Shown one piece after another: positions 34,940 through 47,415 of a DNA stretch of 64,000 nt (positions are counted from its first letter, which is position 1; each line of letters starts with the position of its first letter). Under the pieces are notes generated by a model. That model saw only the letters and a program-made list of their open reading frames with translations, was not told where the DNA came from and did no database searches. The stretch is from positions 129,009,605 through 129,073,604 of the forward strand of contig CP136064.1 of NCBI GenBank assembly GCA_032622095.1, in the 5' to 3' direction. Both the position numbers and the translations under genes were made by a program. This DNA comes from Siphonodentalium dalli (Eukaryota; Mollusca; Scaphopoda; Gadilida; Siphonodentaliidae).

Positions 34940-35260
34940 TCGTTAAAGATACGGGCGGCGTTGGCGGTGGGTATGCTGTTAAAATATTCCCATCCGTCAA
35001 AAACCGCCATAAATAGTGAAATATAGACAGACTTTGTTCTTATAGCAATCAGAAATATGACATAAGCAGTATGTTATTGTCGATTTCTTCCCCTTTGGCA
35101 TGTAAACAAAAGCAAAACATGTTACGTTTTCTGGCTTTTGTTTAGATCCGGATATGGTAAACATAAAGAGTGTTATTTATTACTGTTTTCCTGATATGGA
35201 AATAATAAAGAGCGTTTATATCATTGTGTATGAATAACCAATCGAATTGCTCTGTGTTAT
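34940..35260 (-). mobile_element. relic of an IS3EU-type element
   Basis: GGCGGTGGGTATGCTGTTAA, then 'cgtcaaaaaccgccataaa', then 'gacagactttgtt', then 'cctgatatggaaataataaagagcgttta' match, in reverse, the segment around 57270-57540 of the IS3EU-type transposon. The relic contains no intact frame. It lies in the 6.25-kb element, which therefore had room for an earlier or later insertion of this family. Confidence 0.6.
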
Positions 35261-35454
35261 GTAAGCAGAGCACAACTTGTGTGTGTTTACGTACACCATC
35301 GTACGAAAATATAGTCGAATTTCAACAACTAATACAACCAGTATTAAACATATTTCGCAATAAATATGTTTTTAATGTTTGATACGCATAATGGCTTTTC
35401 GTGGATATGTTCAGATTATCGCAACACCGCGAAAAAGACAAATTAAAAAATATT

Positions 35455-35610
35455 TAATGGTAGTATTTGTTATCAGCATCAGTTTGCCCTAACATCATCA
35501 GAGAAATTCAGTAGGACCCAACCGCATCATAGCAGATTAGCAGGACCACTTGACCGGGGTGGAATATATTTTTTCTAGTCCGAATTGTCTAATTCCGAAA
35601 TTACCAATTT
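35455..35610. repeat. duplicated segment, copy 1
   Basis: The stretch from 'tatttgttatcagcatcagtttgccctaacatcatc' to CTAGTCCGAATTGTCTAA is repeated in the same orientation at 36288-36500 with a few substitutions. It is non-coding. Confidence 0.8.
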
Positions 35611-36287
35611 CACATTCCGTTTTGTAACTGTTTTCGTTATGTTCTGGCGGAATCGACGATTATAAAATAATTTACCCCCCCCCCCCCAAATAAGTGAATT
35701 CTTTAACTATTTCTATGCTACAGCCTCCATACTTGAATGTGGGGAGATTTTTCGACCATTTCTTCGTGAAAATCATTATTATTTTTTTTTTTTGTATTGA
35801 CTTGAAGCTTCCAAGCTTTTGCATAATCGACAAAGGCGAGGAGAGCCCCAGTGATATACCGGCTTTGTGTGCTCTGAAAATAAATGTTAATATAACATAT
35901 ATTTTTCAGCTCTTTATTCATACCACACCAGGAATGTATTAACAAGGAACGCTCTTTATTGTTCAATGCCAAAGAAGTTGGGGAACCGAACTTTCTCAAT
36001 TCAATCTCTTGAACTAGGCTATGTGCGGCATACAGAGACCTTATACGAATATAACAAACGCGAGCATAATTTAGACCTTCAAACCACTTATTCCCATAAT
36101 CACACTGGTAACTTAAATAATTTAAATCTAATAAATATATTGTTTGTTCGCAACCAAATTACGACACTGACTTAGCATATGTGGCGTTGAGCAATGCATT
36201 TGCTATGCATATTGTCCAAACTCACACAAGAGCAGACTTCAATTTTAGCTTGTACATTGTTTTAATTCGTTGTGGAACTCACGGTAC

Positions 36288-36505
36288 TATTTGTTAACAG
36301 CATCAGTTTGCCCTACCATCATCAGAGCAATTCAGCAGGACCCAACCGCATCATATCAGATAGGATAGGATAGGATCATTTTATTTATAATACACATATA
36401 AATAGTACAATAAATTAACACATAACTAGATCATAAGTCAGTATATTGCTGGACCACTTGACCAGGGGTGATATATATTTTTCTAGTCCGAATTGTCTAA
36501 CATTG
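36288..36505. repeat. duplicated segment, copy 2, with internal insertion
   Basis: Same sequence as 35455-35610 but interrupted after CATCATATCAGA by about 88 bp beginning TAGGATAGGATAGGATCATT and ending near 'agtatattgc'. The insert looks like a minus-strand retroelement 3' end, with its (ATCCT)n tail first. Bases 35611-36287 and 36506-37230 show no supported gene. Confidence 0.75.
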
Positions 36506-37339
36506 ATGTAAAATTGTTGTTATTACATTAAACAAATTCCACCCACCGTCTTTCTTAGTATCCCTATGATCATTATAATCACCTAAGACTGTTCAGTTTC
36601 TTATTTGATTGATTGATTGGTTACACCAATTTTACATTCCGGTGTGTCAGCAAGTGGAGAACACAGCAAACAATGACTTGCGATTGTTATGACAATACCT
36701 GGGGAATATTTTAATATTCCACAGTTATTGTTAAAATAATGCACACTTATTGTTTAAATAATCCACAGCTATTGTTACCAGTGGGCAATCGGCTGGATAT
36801 TGTGCAAGGGAGAACAATAGAAAATATGGCGACTGTGGATTAAGATTGGTTATTTCTTTGGTAACTTTGGCTTGGCGTGATTCAATATATAGTGAATCCC
36901 TCACAGGCAAAGGTTTGTCCGTAAGCAATCTACAATAATCATCAGTAGATCTTTGTGAAATATGCGATATTTTGTTAGCTCATCGTTTCATAGTACCGGC
37001 GTTATCACTATTCACAATATGATAGCACGCATTGTAACTTCCCCATATAAATCGTTGTCAGTTATTTTAGCTCTATATGCATGTCCGTCTAATTTGAACT
37101 GGTATTCAGATAACATTGATAACGGGTGCATGGGAGCAGATTGGTGAGTTAGTTTTTTCTAAGTTTTACAGCTGCCTTTTAGGGGTTTCACCTCTCGCCC
37201 AGTTTAAGGTATTACAATAATACGGCTAAATTTTCCCTGTACTATGAAACCACCGTGATAGTTAACACAAATTTGTAATTACAAATTAATAAATACAATT
37301 TGTATTTACAGGTATAAAATTGTTCATAGTATTGACCCC

Positions 37340-38475
37340 AGGCGGGGGAAATATGCGGAAACTGAAGTTGAAAACGGCATTAGACATATAAAACTGAATA
37401 ACTGTAATGTTGACATTCCCAACGAGATTACAGCTGGTGACGAAACTATTCGGTTATTTTCTCCTAAAACCAAGGCAATGTGTAAACATTGTGGTGATTG
37501 TCATTACCCAAGCGTAGTATGCGACGAATTCAAAGAAATTAACCGAGCGTGCGTCGCTGTTTCAGTAAGAATCACCCGACTTGGAAGTGTGTGAACGAAG
37601 TTCACTGTCGTTACTGCCTTATGCCTGGTCACAAAATAGGTCAATGTGTTAAACGGTGGCGACCGTCTGGCCCAGTGCCTGAACCAGACATAATTAATCC
37701 GGACACCAAACGCGATCGCGAGAAGCCGGTCAGTAGTAGTAGTAACGGCTACACACAGGAGACAGACACTAGTGACAATAACGATACAAACAAAAACTCG
37801 AATTCCGATAACATGGAGGTCCCCGACGATGATCTTAATAAGCCGATTGAGCCTAACGATGATGAACACAAACAGGACAAAAAACACGATGACACCAGTA
37901 ATCAGGACCTACAAACTGACGAACCAATAGACACAATAATAATAGGAGCTAGTAACCTCCGCAATGTGCATGTTAGTCTTCCGAATACGAGAATGTTTCA
38001 AATATCCGGTACCCAAACTGTGGACATTTTTAATATTTTCAAGCGGATTGAAAATGATAAATCTATTGACCCAAATATTGTCTCAAGTGTCACTATTCAT
38101 CTTGGCACAAATGACATAACCCATTGTCGAGATGCTAATGAGGTTCAAGTTCGATTTGTGAAATTAATGCCAAAACTGTCTAACTTCTTCACACATGCTA
38201 CGTTTAGTGTATGCAACATTCCTCCGCGAAAGGAACTGGGTAGGCGAATTCAGGCATACAATGACAATACAGCAATTGTAAATAACTTCTTGTCTGAGCT
38301 GTTGAAGGATGTGCCCCGATTGGCATTCGTTGATAATGATGAAATTTTCACCCAGAAAGGTACTGTGAAAAAGGCACTTTTATGATAAGGATGATTCTTC
38401 GGTGTGCACCTCAGTCCAATAGGGAAAGAGGTTCTGGCTGAACGTCTGTATGAAGTGTCAGAAAGGAAACGCTGA
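37340..38475 (+). pseudogene. retrotransposon ORF1, 3' part: zinc knuckles plus SGNH esterase, broken
   Basis: Continuation of the ORF1 begun at 30767. In order: RGKYAETEVENGIRHIKLNN; three zinc-knuckle-like clusters (CKHCGDCHYPSVVC, CFSKNHPTWKC, CRYCLMPGHKIGQC); a hydrophilic Asn/Asp-rich linker; then an SGNH-hydrolase (esterase) domain with IIIGASN (block I region), IHLGTND (block III region) and GVHLSPIGKEVL (block V region). Esterase-bearing ORF1 is known in CR1/L2-type elements, where it is thought to bind RNA or membranes in the RNP. A one-base shift near 37547 separates the first two knuckles, and further shifts near 38375-38400 separate block V, so the gene is dead. The 278-codon frame 37549-38385 is the largest surviving piece. 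About 175 bp separate it from ORF2. Confidence 0.85.
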
Positions 38476-38649
38476 CGTGGTTCGAGCGATCAACAGGGAA
38501 ATCCTGAAAACAAGTCACATAAACATGTGTGATATACATGGTGTTGTGCCAAGGGGCACAACCCAAACGATTACCCAATCGAACGTGCGTGTCAGTGTTT
38601 AAACACGATTGGTTCCATCGGGAACGCTAAGTACCATAACTGTGATTGC

Positions 38650-41600
38650 ATGGGTGCCTGGGAGGTCCCCGCCGACACGCATTGTTCTGTCAGTAAGTTT
38701 AAGGTAGACAACACTTCATCTACATGTAATATCGATGAAGCGTGTGTTACTAATACTGTTCAGGGTCCCGTTCGAAGTTTTTTATCAGTTGAAAATAAGG
38801 TAACAAATCAATCGCCTATCAGTTTAGATACACACCGGTATGTGTCGCCCAATTGTGTCGCTAACCAAATGCAGCATGTACGTCCATCTAGATATAAAGT
38901 AACTGCTCCCCATTCTGAAATATGCATCCGCGGGGATCGACCCATGACAGCCATTGATGATCACATAAAAAATCAGGTCACAACATTTAATATAGTTAAC
39001 CTGATAGTTCCGGCCAAGGAAACGGTCGGCTTTACCCACATTTCTGGGCAGGTTGATGTAAATGCACATTTATGTCCATACACCTCTGTTCATAACATAT
39101 GTGCTTCTGAGAACGTTTCAGGTACCGGTGCTATGAACATTCTGCATGCAGGTACGTACTGCGGCGATACGGGTATCCCGTATCGTAAGGTACAAACAAA
39201 TGTGTCAGCATTTGACACTAAAGATATATATCAAATTGACATCTGTGTTAATGATGACGACAACGGTAATGACGATGGCGGTGATTGTTATGGTGACCAA
39301 ACCGACGACTACGTTGATGATAATGACAATGATGATAATAATAAAGACGACGACGATATTGTTATTGTTGACGACGATACTGATGAAGACGATATTGATG
39401 ATGATTGCGATGACAAGGATGGTGATGATGAGGATGATCGTGACGGTGGTGATTATGACAGCGATGATGATAAAAACGACGATGATGGTGAGGAAGACAG
39501 TGGAGGTGATGATGATGAGGATGATGATGATGATGATGACGATGATGTTGAAGATGGCGATGGTGAATACGACGATGTTGGTGATGATGACGATGATGTT
39601 GATGATGGTAAAGACGACGACGATGATGGTGAGGGTAATACGAGTGAAGGTTTTGGTAAGGTAAAAGTATTAGCACTCAATGTTGGTAGCTTACGTAAGC
39701 GACTACATTATCCAGAATTCATTTCATTACTGAACAAATTTGACATAATTTGTCTGTCAGAAACAAAGCTATTCGCGGGTGAATCGATTGATATACCTAA
39801 CTTTGACGTTGTGTCACAGAGGGGAAGGCCAACATCAGGCAACAGTCGTGCAGGTGGATTACTTGTTGCGACTAACCGGTTAACAGGTATAAAAGTGAAA
39901 AACATCGATTGTGCTTTGGAGAACATGTTATGGGTTAAACTTTTAACCCATGATAACGTTACCTCACGATGCCTTCTTATTGGTGTTGTTTATATTCCCC
40001 CAGAGAATACAAAATATGTTAATAATAACTGGAATGCAGAATTAGAAGGGGAGCTTCTTCAAAATCGTGAACATGATGTAGATATTCTTCTAGTCGGTGA
40101 CTTTAATGCCCGCACAGCGCGCTCAGATGATCGTATTGAGTTAACAACCGACTCACACCCTGAGATCACAAACCCTCACTTGTGCGAGTATATGTTCGAT
40201 TGTGATAATATGGCCACTTTTGATATTCCGGAAAGATGTACCGATGACACTGGTAAAGCTAACTCATTTGGCTATAAACTAATTCACACCTGTCAATATG
40301 GGAACATATATATACTGAATGGTCGCGTTGGAAAAGACAAGGGGATTGGCAAACGAACATGCCGCAATGCAAGTTTGGTTGATTATGCCATTGGATCGAG
40401 GACTGTTTTTGCTTATGCTACTGATTTTGAAATATTAGATTTCTGTTCTCTTTTTTCTGACGTCCATTGTGGAATTGGTGTCCAACTAGACTTACGACAT
40501 TTGAGTATTGCGCGTACAGTCGATGTGGCGAATGACAAGGTAAGTTTTGCGTTGGGACCGAGGATAAAACCATGGGATAACCTCAAGTCTGAAGAATATA
40601 CGAAACACGTCAGCGAACGTCTTGATACATTACGTAACACGATGAACTGTGTGGAAATGAATCCCACAAGACGTGGTCTAAATAATTTGGCCCATTTGAT
40701 CTCTCGTGTTTTATCGGAATCGGCCGTTGATAGATTTGGGACTTACCGTGAACGCAACAAGCGTACAAAACAAACATGCAAACCAAATCAGAGGTGGTTC
40801 GATTATGAATGTCGTAGTTACCGAAAGAAATTCAATTCTGCGCGGAAACGATATAACAGAAATAAGTCAAAAGCCACCAAATCTGATCTAAGACAGGTGA
40901 GTACAGGGTATAAGAAAATTATGGACAGAAAACGGTCGGAAATTCTCACAAAATGTAATAAGGAATTGAGGGAAATTCCCAAGAAGTCTACAAATACATT
41001 TTGGTGTACGTTCAAAAGATTCTCAAAGTGTAAAGTTCAGCAAATGGATGACCCGATTAGTTTAAATACCATATTTGAGCACTTTAAATCCTTGAATGAT
41101 TCAGATATAGAAACCGATTTGAGCAGTTTGATTGGCAGTATGGAAGAATTACAATGTGCAGATCACCTTAACATACCAATTTGTTCAGAAGAGATATCTG
41201 CTGTTGTCGGGGCCATGAAATCAAACAAGGCTGCATGTATCGACAACGTGAACAACAGTTACATTAAATACACACTTAATATATTACTGCCATTTTATAC
41301 TAGGTTATTTAATTTGATTCTTCATACTGGATATTTTCCTGATGTCTGGACAACCAGTATGATTAAGCCATTATATAAAAATAAGGGCGACAGATTATGT
41401 CCCGACTCTTATAAAGGCATAACCTTACTGAGTTGCGTCGGTAAGTTATTTACTGGTATTATCAACAACAGACTTAATAGTTACGTAGAAGAAAACCACA
41501 TACTTAAAGATAATCAATCCGGTTTTCGGAAAGGTAGATCTACATTAGACAACATCTTTATTTTATACAGTTTAACAGAAATATATTTGCGGAATGGGAG

Positions 41601-43061
41601 AAAACTTTTCTGCTCATTTATATATTTCAAAAAAGCGTTTGATACTGTTTGGAGAGAGGGCCTATGGGTAAAACTTTTACGAAATGGTATAAACGGTAGG
41701 ATTTTCAAAGTTATTCGTAACATGTATGACTCAACTAAATCTTGTGTATTGAAAGGGGACGTAAGATCTGAGTATTTTATATCTAATATATGTGTTAAAT
41801 AGGGTGAAAACCTGTCACCTTTACTCTTTTCAATGTATTTGAATGATCTTGAAGACTTTTTAGAAAATTGCGCTGTGGATGGACTCAAGTACTTGAATGA
41901 TCAAGCCTTCAAACAGATTGGTTGTTATCTGAAACTTTGGTGCATCTTGTACGCTGATGACACCGCTTTATTGGCGGATAACCCTACTGATATGCAGCGA
42001 CTTCTTGATGCATTCGCAGACTATTGCGAATCATGGGAACTTACCGTCAACGTACAAAAGACAAAGGTTATGGTTTTCGGAAATAAACGTATTCACACGC
42101 CCCCAAAGTTCATCTTGAACGGTAACGAGCTTGAAATTGTTGACGAATTTACATACCTTGGTATTGACTTGTTCTTTAACGGCAGATTTTGTCGTGCAGA
42201 TAAGAAAACTCGGATAAAAGCTACTACGCGCTACTTTCGAAAGTGCGTAATCTTCATTTATCTGTCGATTTATCTTTGAAACTGTTTGACTATCTAGTCC
42301 AACCGATTTTATTGTACGGTTGTGAGATTTGGGGGTTCGAAAATTGTCGCGATATTGAGACGGTACATTTAGGATTTTGTAAAACATTGACGAATATGAA
42401 AAGTAGCACGCCGAGTTATATGGTTTATGGAGAGTTAGGCCGATGGCCTCTCTCTATTGAGATCAAGAAGAGAATGATCTCATATTGGTGCCGTATTATA
42501 AAGAAAGATACAGGTATAACATCAGTACTTTATAAATTATTGCTTGAATTGCACAAAACTAAACGCGTATGTTATATTGATCATATTTCAGGAGTTCTCG
42601 AGTCCGCAAATCTCAATGATAACTGGGACAACCAAACTCCTCTGCCATGCAGCTCCTTTAGAAGATTTAATGATACACTAATTCAAGAGTTTAGAACTCA
42701 GTGGCGAAACGATGTTGATTCTTCGGATAGAGGGGAGTTTTATAAACACACGAAAGTACAGCCTTCAGTTAGCTGGCACTACATGAACATGCCATTTGGC
42801 ATGATGGTTTACGTTCAGAAAATGAGAACGTCCAATCATAGATTAGGTATTGAGACCGGTAGATGGAAAAAACGGAATCGCAATCATAAAAGCAGCAACA
42901 ACGATAGTTCATGCGCACTTTGTAACGCCATGCTATGCGACGAATTCTATTTTATTATTTTGTGTCCGCAACTTGAACAATTACGAGGAAAATACGTTCC
43001 GAATGCATGTTATGACGAACCGTCGAGAGAACTCTTATTCGAACTTCTTAACTCGACATAG
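38650..43061 (+). pseudogene. non-LTR retrotransposon ORF2 (APE endonuclease, RT), dead copy
   Basis: CR1/L2-like ORF2. The 1050-codon frame 38650-41802 has ~200 residues of unknown N-terminus; an Asp-rich tract (about residues 200-331); an APE endonuclease from ~338 (KVLALNVGS, ICLSETKLF with the catalytic Glu, VGDFNAR, FSDVHCG near the end); and RT blocks PLYKNKGDRLCPDSYKGI, DNQSGFRKGRSTLDNI and motif A. A TAG at 41800-41802 replaces the Gln of VKQGENLSPLLF by one C-to-T change. The same frame then continues with YADD (41950-41961). A one-base deletion near 42240 shifts into the 42243-43061 frame, which carries the C-terminal domain (FRTSNHRL..ETGRW, CALCN). In motif A the first catalytic Asp is Tyr (residue 992; IYFKKAFD for usual DF.KAFD). 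With these lesions it cannot be active. Confidence 0.92.
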
Positions 43062-43396
43062 TAAACAATTTGGCGATCTTTATAAAACTCGGGTTGAAAA
43101 TTTTTTAGTGGAAAGGACACAATCATGAATGATGAATAAGGTTCGTAATAAATGCAAATATTGTTTGTTTGTTTGTAGCTTTATTGTGCGTGTTTTGTAT
43201 ATGTTTAGTGTATGCTAATGATGCGTGTTTGTTTGTTTCAATTTGTCAAATGTATCTTGTATGTTTACAACATCTAGTTTATTGTGATCAGTATATATAA
43301 TGTTCTATATTTGTAAATAGTGTAAATAGTTAACCATCGCTCATGTTCCATGTAAAAATGGCTGAGATTAAAGCATCATTCATTCATTCATTCAGA
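43062..43396 (+). other. retrotransposon 3' UTR with (CATT)n tail
   Basis: Non-coding sequence after the ORF2 stop, ending GATTAAAGCATCATTCATTC with three to four CATT units. A terminal microsatellite in place of poly-A is usual for CR1/L2-type elements. No target-site duplication can be set, since the 5' end meets the right Helitron. Confidence 0.7.
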
Positions 43397-44555
43397 TATG
43401 TAACCTAATTTGAGTTAGGGCTGGAAAAAGGGAAGAAGATATATAGTGTTAGGGATAACAGGAGGCGGAGCTAGAAGAGAGTGAGAGAGAGAGCCGAGAA
43501 GGAGAAACTAGAAGACAATAGGGGGACAGATGAAGTCGTGCGATAATGACTGGGTTGTTGCGTGAGTAAAAATGATTCGTCAGGCGCCATGGGAGGGGGT
43601 CAATCAGAATTACTGTTAACCGGTTACATCCCTCAAAAATTAAGAAAACACACAGACAGCAACGAGTGTTCATAATCAAAATGAAAGAGGACAATTCCTA
43701 TTTCAAAACTGTTCACTGTGAATATCGCAGCGTTCTTCACGTAGAACCATTGCACATAATTATATGCAGGACAATAACAAGTAAATAACATACAAAATAA
43801 TCGTTATCGAAAGGCATTTAGTACTATATATTTAGTGGGGAAATCATGCTGCCGCTTAACGCGACCGGAAGACGTCACCCGTACAAGTGATAGCATCAGT
43901 GGAATCTTTTTTGTTATCATGATATATGTCTGTAATGCATTAAATATTTGTTGTTTTTTTCGCAAAGGCTAATTTCTCTTGATTGTGGAACTTCAGTCAG
44001 GATTTTCCAATTCGTGTTAATGGGTCATTTTTTTCAGATTTGTTTTAAGACTATTCTATCTGAAGTCATTATTAGTTGGCTGTAATAACTTGTCGCTATA
44101 TTGTGTTATATTAATAGCCAATTTTTTGCTACAACACCAATTGTGAAAACAAAAATTCAATTATTAATTTTCTTGTTTTTCAATACATGGCGGTGGTCAT
44201 TTCCAGAAATAAGAAGGGCTGTGTCGTCTGTGAATTAAAGTAGATTCAATCATGCATGAGAAAACGTATCGATCATAAAATATATCATTGAGGCACCACA
44301 CAGCTAATATTGATCATACTAGATGTTTCATACTCTTATTTAATACTGTCTGCCCTCTAAGCAACACTGAACCAGTTCTTTGTTGTGCCTCTAATACCAT
44401 ACTGATCCAGATTTTTGAGGATTACATTATGCACCTGCCATGGCTGATCGTGTCAAATGCTTTCGATAGGTTAACAGCTAATGTATAGTCTCTTGTCTTT
44501 TTGTCGTTATTCTCAACCATATGATGTATATAGATGAAGTAATTAAATTGTTACG
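43397..44555. other. unannotated
   Basis: About 1.2 kb without a recognisable gene. It has a purine-rich patch near 43455-43500 and AT-rich sequence elsewhere. The short ORFs lack domains. Confidence 0.4.
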
Positions 44556-44559
44556 GTTT

Positions 44560-44885
44560 TGTTTGTTTGTTTTGTTTGTTGGTTTATCGTTGTTTCAGTG
44601 GCTATGGATCATAGTTGGAGGAACGACAGCACACAGGGCTCATTTCACCCATAAATCAATCCATTACATACATAGAAACGACCGACCCCCCCCCCCCTCC
44701 TCCCCATCGGTGGATAGCCGCCCCTCCCCCGTGGTAAGCAATAAGCAAACTTGGCCAGATACGCCATCTCCACGTTGTTCATAAACGACGCTGATTGTCG
44801 CCATTACAACCGGCTTCGCCATTGCTTGGTCGCCTTATGTTGGCCTAATGCGCAATGCATCATACCAACTAAGACACCGGGGATT
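44560..44885 (-). mobile_element. diverged SINE copy
   Basis: Shares with 32824-33111 the order 'ggtttatcgttgttt', 'cacacagggct', 'cgaccgaccccc', 'aacttggccagatac', and on the minus strand a tRNA-like head CTTAGTTGGTATGATGCATT. A C run (44685-44698) and many substitutions show it is old. No target duplication was found. Confidence 0.55.
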
Positions 44886-47407
44886 CCACTTATATAGGGA
44901 ATATTAGTCCAGGCACATAAGGTTTCACTAGTGCAAAAATCGCAAAAAGCTGATTTTTTCAGGGATCAATAAGAACATGTTTATGAACAACATGGCAAAA
45001 GTCCCCTAAAATCCGAATTTAACTTTTTGAGATATCCTGATTTTTCGGAGTGGTTCAAATTCTGAAGCATTTCCATCAGGCCCTATGGCAATGCAGTCAT
45101 GTGTAGATCAATTAATTCCAAATTCATAATACATGGACATACAAGCAAACAATGCTTAGTCGTGAACCATATAATAGAATTTATGTCCCAAAATGGCCGC
45201 CAAAATAGAATGAAATTTACATTTTATGCATAATTGAATAGCTAGTCCCATAGGAGTGACAACATGCTCGAAATATGTGAGGAAGAATGATTGCAGAGTA
45301 TAAGAGAAACAATTTATCGGGGATGTACGAATTATCTGTAATATATCTCGCGAGAGATATAGCGAAAAGCAAGGTCTCATACAATGGTTAAATCTGGACT
45401 TTTTGGCCGCAAAGAAACGGAAGAATAAGGCATTTTTTTCTGCACTATTTATCTTGAATCGTGTGATATATATGTACACTACACTGTAAAATGAAATTTA
45501 ATAGCGAGTAATTGATTCTGTGACCTTTCCTAGAAGCCGAAATATATGTGCTCATAGCAGTCTCACTATAATGTGACCGGTCATCGTTTCTTTTGATATA
45601 TAGGCCTATACCATCAAAGCTTTCGAAATACACCGCTATAGAGCAGTATGAGAGATATTCATAGAGTAATGGGTGAATTGTGTAGATTATATTCTCTGTG
45701 TCTTAAAATATTAGTCATAGTTGCCTAATATTAAGTAATAAAACACGAATATTTCGCTGTTATCACAAGAATGCATGGTGGTATAATATGAACGCAATTT
45801 ATCAAAACACAAAGGAGTATCATATACTTTCTTCAAAAAAATCTAAACTTGACCAAATTTGCCCACATACTCTGTGACAGAGACTGTCTTTATACCTGGA
45901 AATAATATTTGGTTATATTCACCAAGGTCACATATACGCGAAGGGTACTATGTTTTCTGCAACCGCATTACCGTGTGTATCCCTTCTCCCTAATGTTACA
46001 CATATCTGCTGAACTAACAACCATAAATAGCAACATTGAGTCAATGCTCAACGCTGAAATAACAGCTTTAAACGCCGATTACCTGATATTTTGCACAAGT
46101 TCATTTTTGGCAAGATATTTTCAAACAACAAAATACGGAAAACTTATATTGTACATTGCGTAATAACATATTCCAGTTGAAAGTTGCCGACTGAAATAAG
46201 TTGAACAAATTGTCTACTAAGACACCGGTTTGGAAGCAGCACGAAAATTAGTCGTATATAAAATGTAGGATGTGCTGTCTATTTGATCTGGTGTGATGCA
46301 GTGCTAATCTTTTGAAGAGGTGGCGGTTTCTTTGCAAAATAATAAGCATTGCAACATACGTGTATGGTTTATTATCATGTACAGTAACTACTATTTATAC
46401 CGCAAGGATATGCACTTAAGTTTCTGCGTTACATTCAATAATTTATCATCACGCCGAATGAAACTACCATACAATTTGTGGCGAAACATTACTTCGTATG
46501 TTGCATGCCCGAAATTATTATTTTTGGCCCCGACTGTAGACAGAAAACCCGAAATTTTAAAGACGTAAATCATTGGGTTTGACTTGCGTTGCAATGGTCG
46601 ATAAATCCTCCACATGGATCTGTTTTAACGATCTGTGTACCTTTAAAGATATTTAACAATAGACTTGTATAGTTCTAATACGTATTTTACCTACCAGGTG
46701 GTTATATAATAAGTTGCTTTCGTCTCGGCTTAGCTTGGTGGTTGCGGCCATTTTGACAGCCATTTCATGACCGCGTTTGTATTATTTTGATCGTGTAACT
46801 ATATTCGCTCTCGTACTCATATTTCGCATAGACTGGTATAACTAAGTAATGCATATGACTAGATTAGACAAAATAGAAGAGCAAAATACGACCAGATCGT
46901 TGAAACCAGTTTCGGGGGTAGGGTTATATTTTTACAAGTTTTGACCACTTATGATAGGCGTACTCGCTAATTCTGCCTATTATAGCGACGGAGTGGTGTC
47001 TGTGCAGTTTTTAAAATAGATAGCTTGCGTCTATGTTTTGAGAAGCCCGAGAAATCCGACATCGAATACAACAGTTTGCCTTCAAAATCGTCTGTATTTT
47101 GGCTCAGTGTTTTATTTCATATCCATATATGCGAAATTCATTCGACGTTTCCCTTTGAATGGGTGTCTTTGGTTCGAAAATTGTGTATTGAACAATATTG
47201 AATGCTTTTTGTATACATTTCGGCTGAGAAATTGTTACAGCATCCAATTATTTCCATGAATGTGAAAAAATCGTGCAAATCGTATCGAAGTGAGAGAAAT
47301 TATCGCTTCAGATAGAATAAATGGTCCCTTTTTATCAAGCATATAACCATACAAATCGTATATGTTATTTTCTCCTGATATGATAACAATAATGAACATA
47401 TGTCTGA
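44886..47407. other. unannotated
   Basis: About 2.5 kb with several 60-107-codon frames on both strands but no domain, motif or codon pattern that I can defend. No long inverted or tandem repeats were noticed. Confidence 0.4.
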
Positions 47408-47415
47408 CTTCCGAC

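Larger units (their letters stand above)
31088..37339. mobile_element. 6.25-kb element with GGGGTCAATACTATGAA ends inside ORF1
   Basis: The left end GGGGTCAATACTATGAA is mirrored by TTCATAGTATTGACCCC at the right end. AGGC flanks both (31084-31087 and 37340-37343), a 4-bp duplication. Removing the element and one AGGC restores the host frame GTC AGG CGG GGG AAA. The motif TACTATGAA recurs in the subterminal regions (31172, 31254; inverted near 36988; 37241), possibly protein-binding sites. I find no transposase. The interior is a patchwork holding a SINE (32824-33111), C runs, a hairpin (33503-33597), an IS3EU relic (34940-35260) and a duplicated segment. The superfamily is unresolved; 4-bp TSDs occur in several groups. 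Confidence 0.75.

Noticed and set aside
39146-39680. Overlapping Met/Thr-rich and His/Ser-rich ORFs on both strands
   Set aside because: Shadows of the GAT/GAC-rich acidic tract of ORF2, whose own frame continues into the endonuclease.
44886-47407. Possible host exons among the 60-107-codon frames
   Set aside because: No domain, no convincing splice-site pairs with conserved coding between them, and no codon bias that I could see.
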